From: Seonamhaeicola algicola
Lineage (GTDB): Bacteria; Bacteroidota; Bacteroidia; Flavobacteriales; Flavobacteriaceae
Direction: 5' to 3'
DNA: 64,000 nucleotides
NCBI RefSeq assembly: GCF_007997385.1
Contig: NZ_VOSC01000012.1
Span: 186,001-250,000 of the forward strand
Part shown: in pieces, positions 28,042 through 37,610 of the stretch
Layout of the letters: each line of letters starts with the position of its first letter
Numbering within the stretch: the first letter of the stretch is position 1
Program-made: the position numbers and the translations under genes
The notes under the pieces: generated by a model
The model's database searches: none
The model's input: only the letters and a program-made list of their open reading frames with translations
Told to the model about the DNA's origin: nothing

Positions 28042-28131
28042 TAATTAATTATTGTTACCAGAAATTAAAAACTGAAGCAGTTTATAAAATAAATTGCTTA
28101 GTAACACCCTAAATAATAATACATACAAAAA

Positions 28132-30483
28132 TTGAAAAAAATACTAGGCTACATAAAAAAACGAAAGGTTAGGTTTTGCATCTTAACTATACTTTTAGTA
28201 GCCTATTATTTTTGCTTACCAAAACAGCTTTTTAAAACACCAACCTCAACAGTAATAACCAGTTCTAACAACACACTTATTGGCGCAAAAATAGCCAGTG
28301 ATGGTCAATGGCGCTTTCCGCATAGCGATAGTATTCCGCACAAATTTAAAGCCTGTATTATTCAGTTTGAAGACGCATATTTTTATAAACACCCAGGCTT
28401 TAATCCTATCTCAATATTTAAGGCCTTAAAAAACAACCTAAAATCTGGCACCATAAAACGTGGTGGTAGCACTATTACACAGCAAGTAATTCGTTTATCT
28501 AGGCAAGGCAAAGCAAGAACCTATTTTGAAAAATTAAAAGAACTCATTTTAGCCACTCGTTTAGAATTAAGAACCTCTAAAGAACATATTTTAAACTACT
28601 ACGCCAATAATGCGCCTTTTGGTGGTAATGTAGTTGGTTTAAACGCTGCTTCATGGCGCTATTTTAACCAAAGAGCTCATAACCTATCATGGGCAGAAAG
28701 TGCTACTTTAGCTGTTTTACCCAACGCACCAAGTTTAATTTATCCGGGTAAAAATGAAATTCATTTGCGTAATAAACGTAATAAATTGCTTAAAAAATTA
28801 CTTCAAAATAATATTATTGACTCATTAACCTATAGTTTATCTATTGCTGAAAATTTACCTAAAAAACCATATCCGCTACCTCAAATAGCACCGCATGTGT
28901 TACAAAAATTAACTAAAACGCACCAAGGGCAAACCCTAAAAACCACCATTAATGTTTCGCTTCAAAAACAAGTAAACACCATTGTAAAGCAACACTATAA
29001 TGTTTTAAAACAAAACGAAATTAATAATGCGGCAGTTTTGGTTTTAAATGTAAAAACACGACAGGTTTTGGCCTACGTAGGTAATACACCAACTACAAAA
29101 ACACATCAAAAAGATGTTGATATTATTGATAAACCCCGAAGCACAGGTAGTATTTTAAAACCGTTTTTATATGCCGCCATGTTAGACGCTGGCGATATGC
29201 TACCCAACACTTTGGTTGCCGATGTACCTAGCCAATTTGGCAGCTATAACCCCGAAAATTTTAACAAAACATATGCTGGTGCAATTCCTGCAAGTAAAGC
29301 ACTTTCACAATCTTTAAATGTACCGTCGGTTAGAATGTTACAAGCATTTGGGCTAAATAGGTTTCATCATTATTTAAAACAGCTTCACTTAAAAAATCTC
29401 ATACAAAGCGCCAACCATTACGGTTTATCATTAATTTTAGGTGGTGCCGAAAGTAATTTATGGGATTTATGCAAAAGTTACGCTGCAATGGCATCAACAG
29501 TTAACCATTTTGCTGAAACTTCAAGTGAATATTATACCAACGAATTTTGCGAACCGGTTTTATTGGCTTCAGAAAATGTTAACTTCGGAAAATTACAAAC
29601 TGAAAAAACTGTGTTTGATGCCGCTTCTATTTATTTAACTTTTGAAAGTTTAAAACATGTTAACAGACCCGAAGGCGACGAAAATTGGGAGTTTTTTGAT
29701 GACTCTAAACAAATAGCTTGGAAAACCGGTACCAGTTTTGGTTTTAGAGATGCGTGGGCCATTGGCAGCACCAAAGACTACGTTGTAGGCGTTTGGGTTG
29801 GAAATGCTGATGGCGAAGGCAGACCCGGACTTGTAGGCGTGCAAACTGCAGCACCAATACTTTTTGACGTGTTTAATTTACTACCTAAAACACAATGGTT
29901 TGCTAAACCTTTTGACGAAATGCAACAAGTAACCATTTGTAAACAAAGCGGACACAGAGCTTCTTTAAACTGTAACGATACTGAGCTTGCTTACATTCAA
30001 TTAAGCGGATTGAAAACCAAAGCTTGCCCCTATCATAAATTAATTCATTTAGATATTACTGAAACCTTTCAAGTAAATACATCTTGCGAAGATGTGCGTA
30101 ATATAAAACACACCTCTTGGTTTGTATTGCCTCCATTAATGGCTTATTATTACAAAACTAATAATCCGTTTTACAAAACATTACCTCCTTTTAGAAATGA
30201 CTGTTTGGGTAACACCACTATTTCAATGGCATTTATTTATCCAAACGATAATAATAATGTGTTTTTACCAAAAGATTTTGAGGGTAACACCAACGAACTC
30301 GTTTTAAAAGTAGCACACTCTAAACCCGAAAGTACTATATTTTGGTATTTAAATAGTGAGTTTGTTGGTAGCACTAAAAACTTACATGAGCTAGCTATTT
30401 TACCAAAAGAAGGTACACACACCCTAACAGTAGTTGATAGTTTTGGCAATGAAGCAAAACGTATTTTTGAGGTACGTAAATAA
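28132..30483 (+). CDS. pbpC: Penicillin-binding protein 1C
   Basis: 783 residues, starting at a TTG (28132). A single N-terminal membrane helix (about 13-28) is followed by the glycosyltransferase 51 domain (FEDAYFYKHPGFNPISIFKA with the catalytic Glu; GGSTITQQVIRLSRQGKA). Next is the transpeptidase domain with active-site SxxK (STGSILKPFLYAAML), SQSLN and KTGTSFGFRDAW. Last is the C-terminal BiPBP_C domain (about 690-783, ending in GTHTLTVVDSFGNEAKRIFE). It polymerises and crosslinks peptidoglycan in the periplasm. PBP1C plus alpha-2-macroglobulin is a known genetic pair; here an SH3 protein gene lies between. Its stop is 2 bp from the convergent stop of the next gene. Confidence 0.95.
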   Translation: MKKILGYIKKRKVRFCILTILLVAYYFCLPKQLFKTPTSTVITSSNNTLIGAKIASDGQWRFPHSDSIPHKFKACIIQFEDAYFYKHPGFNPISIFKALKNNLKSGTIKRGGSTITQQVIRLSRQGKARTYFEKLKELILATRLELRTSKEHILNYYANNAPFGGNVVGLNAASWRYFNQRAHNLSWAESATLAVLPNAPSLIYPGKNEIHLRNKRNKLLKKLLQNNIIDSLTYSLSIAENLPKKPYPLPQIAPHVLQKLTKTHQGQTLKTTINVSLQKQVNTIVKQHYNVLKQNEINNAAVLVLNVKTRQVLAYVGNTPTTKTHQKDVDIIDKPRSTGSILKPFLYAAMLDAGDMLPNTLVADVPSQFGSYNPENFNKTYAGAIPASKALSQSLNVPSVRMLQAFGLNRFHHYLKQLHLKNLIQSANHYGLSLILGGAESNLWDLCKSYAAMASTVNHFAETSSEYYTNEFCEPVLLASENVNFGKLQTEKTVFDAASIYLTFESLKHVNRPEGDENWEFFDDSKQIAWKTGTSFGFRDAWAIGSTKDYVVGVWVGNADGEGRPGLVGVQTAAPILFDVFNLLPKTQWFAKPFDEMQQVTICKQSGHRASLNCNDTELAYIQLSGLKTKACPYHKLIHLDITETFQVNTSCEDVRNIKHTSWFVLPPLMAYYYKTNNPFYKTLPPFRNDCLGNTTISMAFIYPNDNNNVFLPKDFEGNTNELVLKVAHSKPESTIFWYLNSEFVGSTKNLHELAILPKEGTHTLTVVDSFGNEAKRIFEVRK

Positions 30484-30485
30484 AC

Positions 30486-31397
30486 TTAGTTTTTTATAAC
30501 AGTTTTAATAATAGCATGATCACTTTTAAAGGTACAAACTTTATTGGTTTTTAAAATTTTTAAATCTTTTGAAACCCAAATATGATCTAATGATAAAAGA
30601 GGTAAATTATAAAACCATGTTTCTCTAAACCCAAATCCTTTTTTATTAAAAGCATGGTTAAAATTAGTTTTTAAAGGTTTTAATAACTTAGATTCATAAG
30701 GCACATTAAAATCGCCCAAAACCAATGTGTTTTTATTGTTTAAAATGTTTTTAGAAACAAAATTAAGCTCCCAACTTCTAGGAACATCAAAACTTCCTGA
30801 AACATCAACCGCATAAAAGTTTATATTGTATGTTTCAAAATTTATAACTGTTGAATTGTATTTTGATGGTTTAATGCTTTTAACTGAAATAGGCTGTTTT
30901 GAAAACACACCAATAGCTTCGTTTTTGTTTTCATAAAAATAATAATTAGGGTATTGTTTTTTGGTTTCAGTTAAATAATTCCCGTGATATTCTGATAGAA
31001 CTACAACATTGGGTATTTTTTTAAATTCCTTAAAAACATCAATAAAATCTCTATCATGCGAGGCATTCCAAAAAACAACTTCAACATCAGTATTATTAAT
31101 ACTTTCTGCTATGCTAATTTTAAAATTTCGGCCTAACCAAATAAGTAATAACACGCCTGCTAACACAAGGTTAATGCTTCTAAATTTTTTACCAATAAAT
31201 ACTGAAAGAAAAAGTACTATACTAATAATTACGGGCAACGGAAAGCTATAAAAAAACAATGATGTTTTATAAGTACTTTCTCTTATAATAAAATGAATTG
31301 TTAAAAGTGCGGTAACACAGGCTGCATTTATACATTGAAAAATAAACCTGAAAACTTTTAAAATTAACGCAACGGAAATCCTTTTGCTGCCCACCAC
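30486..31397 (-). CDS. Membrane-anchored endonuclease/exonuclease/phosphatase (EEP) family protein
   Basis: 303 residues. Three N-terminal membrane helices (about 12-33, 43-66, 70-86) and then the EEP fold: VVFWNAS (Asn), VVLSEYHGNY (catalytic Glu), VLGDFNVP (GDFN) and FKSDHAIIKT (SDH) are all intact. It is therefore a probable metal-dependent hydrolase facing the periplasm. Substrates in this superfamily range from phosphodiesters in lipids to nucleic acids, so no specific one is proposed. The ATG at 31397 overlaps the end of the YCII lipoprotein gene by 34 bp in another frame; a later non-ATG start is possible. It ends 2 bp from the pbpC stop on the other strand. Confidence 0.85.
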   Translation of the reverse strand: MVGSKRISVALILKVFRFIFQCINAACVTALLTIHFIIRESTYKTSLFFYSFPLPVIISIVLFLSVFIGKKFRSINLVLAGVLLLIWLGRNFKISIAESINNTDVEVVFWNASHDRDFIDVFKEFKKIPNVVVLSEYHGNYLTETKKQYPNYYFYENKNEAIGVFSKQPISVKSIKPSKYNSTVINFETYNINFYAVDVSGSFDVPRSWELNFVSKNILNNKNTLVLGDFNVPYESKLLKPLKTNFNHAFNKKGFGFRETWFYNLPLLSLDHIWVSKDLKILKTNKVCTFKSDHAIIKTVIKN

Positions 31398-31906
31398 GGA
31401 TGTATTTCAATTTCTAAACGACCTGCTTTTACTGCAGGATCAGATTTTGCTAAACTATCGGCCATTTTTAAGGTTGGTACATTATAAATTGTTATACCTC
31501 TAATATCACCATCATCACCAAAAGGCCCTGAAATATCGGCATATCCAAGTTCATACATTTTGCCTAAATGCTCTAAATGTTCTTTTTGTATTTGAGCAGC
31601 TTCTTCTTCGTTTTGTGTGCGTATTGGGCCGCTTTTTAAAAATGCTATAAAATATTGTTGCATTAAAACGGTATCTTTAGTTTTTTCATCAACATAGTCA
31701 AAAACCTCAAAGCCTTGTTCTTTAAGTTCTTGTTTTATTTGCTGCGTAGTTTTAGGTTTTACAACTTCAACTAATTTAACAGTATCTTGTTGTTTGGTTG
31801 TTTCTTCTTCAACAACTTGTTTTATATCGGGTAAGTTTGCTTTGGTTTCTTCTTTACAAGAAACTACAATAGCTAAAAAACTTAATGCAAACAGTGCTTT
31901 TTTCAT
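31364..31906 (-). CDS. YCII-related domain lipoprotein
   Basis: 180 residues. Lipobox AIVVSC after a short signal peptide (acylated Cys at residue 17). A charged linker rich in E, K, T and V (about 20-60) leads to a YCII-type domain (about 75-175). The recognisable features are FIAFLKSGPIRTQNEEEAAQ, LGYADISGPFGDDGDIRGIT and the C-terminal PAVKAGRLEIEIHPWWAAKG. YCII proteins have a dimeric alpha-beta fold; the His and Asp residues can be catalytic. Enzyme activity is not established. It overlaps the EEP gene downstream by 34 bp. Confidence 0.85.
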   Translation of the reverse strand: MKKALFALSFLAIVVSCKEETKANLPDIKQVVEEETTKQQDTVKLVEVVKPKTTQQIKQELKEQGFEVFDYVDEKTKDTVLMQQYFIAFLKSGPIRTQNEEEAAQIQKEHLEHLGKMYELGYADISGPFGDDGDIRGITIYNVPTLKMADSLAKSDPAVKAGRLEIEIHPWWAAKGFPLR

Positions 31907-31980
31907 GTTTTAGGGTTTTAGTTTTACAAAGTTCAAAAACGCATCACAAAAGCAATGCTTAAACTTAGTTTTTATTGTGG

Positions 31981-32448
31981 TTACCAATTACAAAACGGAT
32001 GTTTACTTAATTGAGAATTATAATATTTTACATTTCCGGTAACTTCATCACCTAACCAACTTGGTTTTTCAAACGCTTCATTTTCATCATTTAGTTCAAC
32101 TTCAGCAACAATTAAACCTTGGTTATCACCAAAAAACTCATCTATTTCAAAAGTATGGTTTTTTACTTGTACTTCATAACGAATTTTATCTATAACACCA
32201 GGTTCACAAATATTTAACAAACTAGTAGCCTCATTAAGTGTTATTTGTTTTTCCCATTCAAACCTAGATAATCCACTTTCAGATGTTTTTCCCTTCACCG
32301 TTAAAAAACCAACATCGCCTTTAATTCTAACTCTAACTGTGCGCGCTTTATGAGTGTTTAAAAAGCCTTGTACAATTTTGGTTTTGTTAGTTGCTTGTGC
32401 TTTAAAATTAGTGTTTTTAACTAAAAATTTGCGTTCTATTTCTATCAT
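31981..32448 (-). CDS. CYTH domain protein (triphosphate tunnel metalloenzyme)
   Basis: About 155 residues from the ATG at 32448, chosen because the family signature starts at once (MIEIERKFLV). The signature is the ExExK motif of CYTH/TTM enzymes, which line a tunnel binding triphosphates. ARTVRVRIKGDVGFLTVKGK supplies the next basic strand, and YEVQVKNHTFEIDEFFGD and VAEVELNDENE supply the acidic metal ligands. Likely reaction: hydrolysis of inorganic triphosphate or a nucleotide, or adenylyl cyclase of class IV type. It is divergent from dinB, 69-87 bp away. Confidence 0.88.
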   Translation of the reverse strand: MIEIERKFLVKNTNFKAQATNKTKIVQGFLNTHKARTVRVRIKGDVGFLTVKGKTSESGLSRFEWEKQITLNEATSLLNICEPGVIDKIRYEVQVKNHTFEIDEFFGDNQGLIVAEVELNDENEAFEKPSWLGDEVTGNVKYYNSQLSKHPFCNW

Positions 32449-32535
32449 AACAAAGTATAAACTCATTAAAAAAACACCATTTTCAAAACTTTGTGAATTG
32501 TGTTTTCGTAATCAAAATTAGCATAATTTTGTGGT

Positions 32536-33636
32536 ATGTTTAACAATTTACCAAAACGAAAAATTATTCATGTAGATATGGATGCTTTTTATGCATCGGT
32601 TGAGCAAATGGATAATCCGGAACTGAAGGGAAAACCCATAGCGGTTGGTGGTGGCGGTAAACGTGGTGTTGTTAGTGCAGCTAGTTACGAAGCTAGAAAA
32701 TTTGGTGTTAAAAGTGCTATGTCTGGCTCATTGGCTGCAAAATTGTGTCCTGAATTAATTTTTGTGAGGCCTAATTTTGAACGTTATTCTGAAATTTCAA
32801 AACGTATTAGAGCCATTTTTTATGATTATACCGACTTAGTAGAACCATTATCTTTAGACGAGGCATATTTAGATGTTACCCAAAATAAAAAAGGAAACCC
32901 AAGCGCTACTTTAATTGCACGAGAAATTCGTGAACGTATTTTAACCGATATTGGCCTTACTGCTTCGGCAGGTATTTCTATTAATAAATTTATTGCCAAA
33001 GTTGCTAGCGACTACAATAAACCTAACGGACAAAAAACGGTAAACCCTGAAGAAGTTTTGCAGTTTCTTGAAGATTTAGACATTAGAAAATTTTATGGTA
33101 TTGGCAAAGTAACAGCCGAAAAAATGTACCAAAAAGGCATTTTTACAGGTGCCGATTTAAAACAAAAATCACTAGAATATTTAGAAACCAACTTTGGAAA
33201 ATCTGGTGCCTACTATTATTACATTGTAAGAGGTATTCATACCAGTGAAGTAAAACCACACCGCACCCGTAAAAGCTTAGCTGCTGAGCGTACTTTTAGC
33301 GAAAATTTATCTAGCGAAATATTTATGCTTGAAAAACTTAAACATATTGCTGCAGAAGTATCAAAACGGCTAAACAAAAGCAACGTTGCTGGTAAAACAG
33401 TAACTTTAAAAATTAAATACAGTGATTTTTCACTACAAACACGCAGCAAAACATTGCCTTATTTTATTAGTGATAAAAGTATAATTTTAGAAACTGCAAA
33501 AGATTTACTCTACCAAGAAAAACTACAAAATTCAGTAAGGTTATTGGGCATATCATTATCTAATTTAAACACCGAAAAGCCCGAAAAAAAACCAGACAAA
33601 AAGAGTATTAGTGTGCAACTAAAGTTTGGGTTTTAA
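32536..33636 (+). CDS. dinB: DNA polymerase IV
   Basis: 366 residues, full length. Y-family translesion polymerase. The palm motifs are intact: IHVDMDAFYASVEQ (metal Asp), SAASYEARKFGVKSAM, and LSLDEAYLDVT (Asp-Glu). It also has the thumb helix-hairpin-helix (RKFYGIGKVTAEKMYQKGI) and a little-finger domain (KLKHIAAEVSKRLNK). The C-terminus has no obvious clamp-binding motif beyond SISVQLKFGF. A TAATTTTG box (32524-32531) only 4 bp before the ATG suggests that transcription may start at or near the initiation codon (leaderless mRNA), but its -33 partner is not well placed. Confidence 0.95.
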   Translation: MFNNLPKRKIIHVDMDAFYASVEQMDNPELKGKPIAVGGGGKRGVVSAASYEARKFGVKSAMSGSLAAKLCPELIFVRPNFERYSEISKRIRAIFYDYTDLVEPLSLDEAYLDVTQNKKGNPSATLIAREIRERILTDIGLTASAGISINKFIAKVASDYNKPNGQKTVNPEEVLQFLEDLDIRKFYGIGKVTAEKMYQKGIFTGADLKQKSLEYLETNFGKSGAYYYYIVRGIHTSEVKPHRTRKSLAAERTFSENLSSEIFMLEKLKHIAAEVSKRLNKSNVAGKTVTLKIKYSDFSLQTRSKTLPYFISDKSIILETAKDLLYQEKLQNSVRLLGISLSNLNTEKPEKKPDKKSISVQLKFGF

Positions 33637-33712
33637 CATGTATAAAACAAATTAACTCCTTCACTTAATAGCCAAAAACCTTATTTATACTCATTCTAAA
33701 AAAATATTTATT

Positions 33713-33747
33713 TTTATTTGGACTTAGTCTAAATAAATGTAATTTTG
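33713..33747 (+). promoter_or_regulatory. Promoter with overlapping palindromic operator for the TonB receptor
   Basis: TTTG at 33717-33720 and TAATTTTG at 33740-33747 are 19 bp apart, a consensus Bacteroidota promoter. A palindrome spans 33713-33737 with 11 of 12 base pairs matching (core ATTTGGACTTAGTCTAAAT, one G/T mismatch). It overlaps the -33 box and fills most of the spacer, as expected for a repressor site. The core shape resembles sites of metal-responsive DtxR/IdeR or Fur-type repressors; which regulator binds cannot be told. Confidence 0.75.
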
Positions 33748-33769
33748 CTCAAAATATAAAACCAGTATT

Positions 33770-36208
33770 TTGGCAAAGTTGTTATTATTTTTAGTTACTA
33801 TTTCTTTTAGTTTAAGCGTGTACGCTCAAAACAGTTCGCTTTCAGGTTATGTGTTATTTGATAATAATAAACCTGCATTAGGCGCAACAATAGTTATTCA
33901 AAACGCACATTTAAAAAAAGAAACATCGGCAGGAATTAATGGTGAATTTTTATTTAAAAACCTTCCTTTAGGTACTTATTCACTAATTGTTAGTTCGCTT
34001 AACGCAAAAACGCAAACACAACAAATTAAAATACTTTCTAATAAAAAAACAGTTAATGTTATTTTAGAAGTAACTAATTACCAAAGCTTAAGTGAAGTTT
34101 TAGTTAAAACCGAAACCGAAAAAAGAAAAACTGAAACCAAAGGCTTTTCAGTTAACCTTATTGAAACTAAAGAAGCCAGTTTAAGAAACATACAAACCAA
34201 TGAACTTTTAAATACTACAGTTGGTGTAAAACTTAGGCAAAATGGCGGTTTAGGCTCGCAAGTTCAGTATAGTTTAAATGGTTTGTCTGGTAACTCTGTT
34301 CGCATTTTTATTGATGGTATTCCTATATCAATGTACGGGTCTTCTTTTAACCTAAACAGCATTCCGCCTTCAATGATAGAAAATATTGAAATTTATAAAG
34401 GCGTAGTGCCGGGTCATTTAGCCGATGATGCTCTTGGTGGCGTAATAAATATTATACTAAAAAAAGGTGCAAAAAGTAATTTGAATGCGTCGGTATCATA
34501 CGGTTCATTTAATACATTTCAAAGCAGTGTTAATGGCTTACATAGATTTGATAAAACAGGGTTTACAGTTAAGGCCTCAGGGTTTTATAATGCCTCTGAT
34601 AACGACTACAAAGTATGGGGTGGGCAAGTAAAACACATTGAAGCCGATGGTAGCCAAGTACCCATAACTGCTAGACGTTTTAATGATGCTTACAGATCTG
34701 TTGGAGGTATGTTTCAAGTTGGTTATACCAATGTAAAATGGGCCGACCAATTTTTTATTGGCATAACAGGATCTGATGATTACAAAGAAGTGCAACACGG
34801 TGCTTTTATGACCATACACCCTTATAAAGGCAGATTTTTAGAATCTGATGCGCTTTTAACTAACCTAAGCTACCAAAAAAAGGATTTGTTTGTAAAAGGT
34901 TTAGATATTAATACAAATGGACTTATTGGTGAGCGTAATAGAATTGTTAATGATACTACAGCTTATGCATATACTTGGCTTGGTGTAAGGCAACAACGCC
35001 CTGTAGATTTCTCAAATCCTGATGGCGAAACCATGGATTTAGAAAACGCTTGGGGTTCTCAGCAAGAAGGTGGCCCAACCTTACTTAATATAAACAGAAA
35101 AGTAGCTTCAATTCGTTCAGGTATTACTTATGAAATTAACAAAAATCACAAGGTTTTATTAAACCATATTTATAGTGGTGTAGACAGAGAAGACCATGAT
35201 GAAATGATATCTTTATTAGAAAACACCTTCAAGCAAACAAGTAACTTACATAAAAATATTTATTCGTTAAGCTACGAACTAACCACCTTTAATAACAAGC
35301 TAAAATTTAATGTATTTGGTAAGCACTACCGCCAAAAAGTAGAACGTATTAAACCCCAATTTAATGATGATAACACCCAAGTTGTAAATGATATTTACAC
35401 AAGTAACAAACATTACAATGGCTATGGTTTTGCTTCATCATATAGTTTTACAACAAACTTTACTCTATTAGCATCTGCAGAAAGAGCTATTCGTTTACCA
35501 AACGAAACAGAGGTATTTGGTGATGCTGGAGATAATACCGTAGAAAACACAAGCATAAAACCCGAAATAAGCAACAATATAAATGTAGGTTTTAGGTTTG
35601 GTAAATTCAATTTTAATAAACATGAATTTCTTGTAACTACTAATCTTTTCTCTAGAAAAATACAAGACTTAATTGGGCTACCTCCAAACGCCGGAGACCG
35701 TTGGGAAAATGATGAACTTGTTCAATACAATAACTTTAACGAAGAAACAACTTCAAAGGGTATTGAGCTACAACTTAATTATACTTACAACAAAAATTTA
35801 GGTTTCAATTTCAACCTTTCAAAATTAAGCTTAGAGTTTAAAAATCAATATGGTAATGTTACCGATGTTCCTAATACACCATTGTTTACCATAAATGGTG
35901 CTTTGCGCTATTCTATTAAAAACTTTATTCAAAATAAAGCCAGTTTAAACCTTTTCTATAACACCTATTTTACTGATGAATTCTCATACATTATTGTATA
36001 CGGAAACACCAGAGACGACGGTAGAAATTTAGTACCTACACAATTTATAAACGACCTTGGTTTAAGTTACACCTTCCCAAAAGAAAACGTTGTATTAAGC
36101 TTTGATGCTAAAAATATTTTTAATGAAGCTGCTTATGATAATCGTTCGGTACAAAAACCCGGACGCGCATTCTACATAAAATTAAATTACACAATTAATA
36201 AATTTTAA
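33770..36208 (+). CDS. TonB-dependent outer-membrane receptor (metal/siderophore type)
   Basis: 812 residues, starting at a TTG (33770). Signal peptide (about 1-19, ending SVYAQ). A carboxypeptidase-regulatory-like domain follows (about 22-105, LSGYVLFDNNKPALGATIVI), then a plug domain (about 120-230, with GLGSQVQYSLNGLSGNSVRI and IENIEIYKGVVPGHLADDAL), then a 22-strand-type barrel ending in the usual aromatic strand (FYIKLNYTINKF). Imports a substrate across the outer membrane using TonB energy. Its partner gene is a DUF4374 lipoprotein 13 bp downstream. The operator overlapping its promoter suggests metal-repressed control. It is not of the SusC polysaccharide type: there is no SusD partner. 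Confidence 0.92.
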   Translation: MAKLLLFLVTISFSLSVYAQNSSLSGYVLFDNNKPALGATIVIQNAHLKKETSAGINGEFLFKNLPLGTYSLIVSSLNAKTQTQQIKILSNKKTVNVILEVTNYQSLSEVLVKTETEKRKTETKGFSVNLIETKEASLRNIQTNELLNTTVGVKLRQNGGLGSQVQYSLNGLSGNSVRIFIDGIPISMYGSSFNLNSIPPSMIENIEIYKGVVPGHLADDALGGVINIILKKGAKSNLNASVSYGSFNTFQSSVNGLHRFDKTGFTVKASGFYNASDNDYKVWGGQVKHIEADGSQVPITARRFNDAYRSVGGMFQVGYTNVKWADQFFIGITGSDDYKEVQHGAFMTIHPYKGRFLESDALLTNLSYQKKDLFVKGLDINTNGLIGERNRIVNDTTAYAYTWLGVRQQRPVDFSNPDGETMDLENAWGSQQEGGPTLLNINRKVASIRSGITYEINKNHKVLLNHIYSGVDREDHDEMISLLENTFKQTSNLHKNIYSLSYELTTFNNKLKFNVFGKHYRQKVERIKPQFNDDNTQVVNDIYTSNKHYNGYGFASSYSFTTNFTLLASAERAIRLPNETEVFGDAGDNTVENTSIKPEISNNINVGFRFGKFNFNKHEFLVTTNLFSRKIQDLIGLPPNAGDRWENDELVQYNNFNEETTSKGIELQLNYTYNKNLGFNFNLSKLSLEFKNQYGNVTDVPNTPLFTINGALRYSIKNFIQNKASLNLFYNTYFTDEFSYIIVYGNTRDDGRNLVPTQFINDLGLSYTFPKENVVLSFDAKNIFNEAAYDNRSVQKPGRAFYIKLNYTINKF

Positions 36209-36221
36209 AACTATCATAATT

Positions 36222-37589
36222 ATGAAAAACCAATCTTTTAATATTAAATTTTTATCATTAGCTTTAAGTGCTTTAGTACTTACTTTTAGCTGTAGTGATG
36301 ATGATTCTACACCTTCTGAAGAGGAAGAAGAACAACAAGAAGACACCCGATGGATTACCGTAGCTGCTGCAAGAATGGGTACAAACCCTGGCGATGGTAA
36401 CGGTGGTACTTTAATATACGCACTTAGTAAAGAAGATGCACAAAACCCAAATGTATCTATAGCGCCTTTTGATAATGGATTTATAGTACCATCTAACCGT
36501 ACAGCACGTTTACAAGCATCTGAAGATGGTAGCACCATTTTTAACATTAGTTATGCTGGTGATACTGGCGGAAATTATTCTAAATATTTAGCAAATGGTG
36601 GCCAAAACTTTACACCTACAGGTTCTGAAATTAGCATTGCACCCTACGTTGGCACCGCCCCTAGATGGATTAAACTTTTTGATGGTGATAAAACGGGGTG
36701 TGCCGTATATGTTGATACTGAACACCAAATAGATGATAATGGTACACCTGATGATGCTACCGATGACACCTACTTAAGAACCGAAGCTAAAGTTGGTATT
36801 GTTCTATTAGATTTAGTAAACTCTAAAATACTAAACTTTAAAGAACTTAGCGTGCCTTTATCTGCTGAAGAAGAAGCCAAAGGTTATTACTTTGGTAGAG
36901 TAGATATGCCTACATTAAACGCTGCAGGTGATAAACTATACATTGGCGGGTGGTTAAGAAAAGTAAACCCAACTACAATTGAAAGCGATAGTGGTTACGA
37001 AATTTTAGCAGCAAAATCTATTGTAGTAGATTACCCAACACTATTTAACCCAGAGGTTATTACATCTAGTGTAGGTACTGGTAATACAAACGGTTACCGT
37101 AGCATTAATTCATTTGAATATAATGGTGCCGTTTATCAAGCTACACAAAGTGACCCCAATGGCTCTCACATTTTAAAAATTGGTGCAGATAACACTTATG
37201 ACGATTCTTATGTGTTTAGCTTAGATGCTGCCTTAGGTGTTACAGGAGCTTATGCTTTAGCTTGGAGGCCAGCAGCTAATGGTAAAGCTGTATTGGCTTA
37301 CCGACATGATGGTTCTCAAGATGGTATCTCTGGACGACCAGAGTCTTACTTTGCATTAATAGATTTAAACGCAAAAACAGCCACTAAATTAGAAGGCATT
37401 CCTTATGAAATAGATATGGAAATGTTTCAATACCAAAGCTATGCTGTAGATGGTAATAATATTTATTTAACCGCTGCACCTGTTGGTAAAAATGGTAATA
37501 TTTACGTTGTAGATACTGAAACTGGTAACGTAACCAAAGGTGCCGAATTAGTAAATGTAGATGGTAGTCACTTTATTGGAGCTTGGTAA
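36222..37589 (+). CDS. DUF4374 family surface lipoprotein
   Basis: 455 residues. Lipobox TFSC (Cys24) is followed by acidic SDDDSTPSEEEEE, the flavobacterial surface-export style of D/E-rich tether. The rest is beta-propeller-like, with WITVAAARMGTNPGDGNGGT, VPSNRTARLQASEDGSTIFN, YFGRVDMPTLNAAGDKLYIG, VYQATQSDPNGSHIL, and GNIYVVDTETGNVTKGAELV. I recall that XusB of Bacteroides, a siderophore-binding lipoprotein, belongs to DUF4374, and that its partner XusA is a TonB receptor; this was not checked. The gene is 13 bp downstream of the receptor and followed by a strong terminator, so the two form one operon. No XusC-like (PepSY) gene follows. Confidence 0.85.
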   Translation: MKNQSFNIKFLSLALSALVLTFSCSDDDSTPSEEEEEQQEDTRWITVAAARMGTNPGDGNGGTLIYALSKEDAQNPNVSIAPFDNGFIVPSNRTARLQASEDGSTIFNISYAGDTGGNYSKYLANGGQNFTPTGSEISIAPYVGTAPRWIKLFDGDKTGCAVYVDTEHQIDDNGTPDDATDDTYLRTEAKVGIVLLDLVNSKILNFKELSVPLSAEEEAKGYYFGRVDMPTLNAAGDKLYIGGWLRKVNPTTIESDSGYEILAAKSIVVDYPTLFNPEVITSSVGTGNTNGYRSINSFEYNGAVYQATQSDPNGSHILKIGADNTYDDSYVFSLDAALGVTGAYALAWRPAANGKAVLAYRHDGSQDGISGRPESYFALIDLNAKTATKLEGIPYEIDMEMFQYQSYAVDGNNIYLTAAPVGKNGNIYVVDTETGNVTKGAELVNVDGSHFIGAW

Positions 37590-37610
37590 AAGTAATCAAC
37601 TTATTGTATA

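Noticed and set aside
36182-36547. Minus-strand frame over the start of the DUF4374 gene
   Set aside because: Antisense to the signal peptide and acidic tether of a clear lipoprotein gene.
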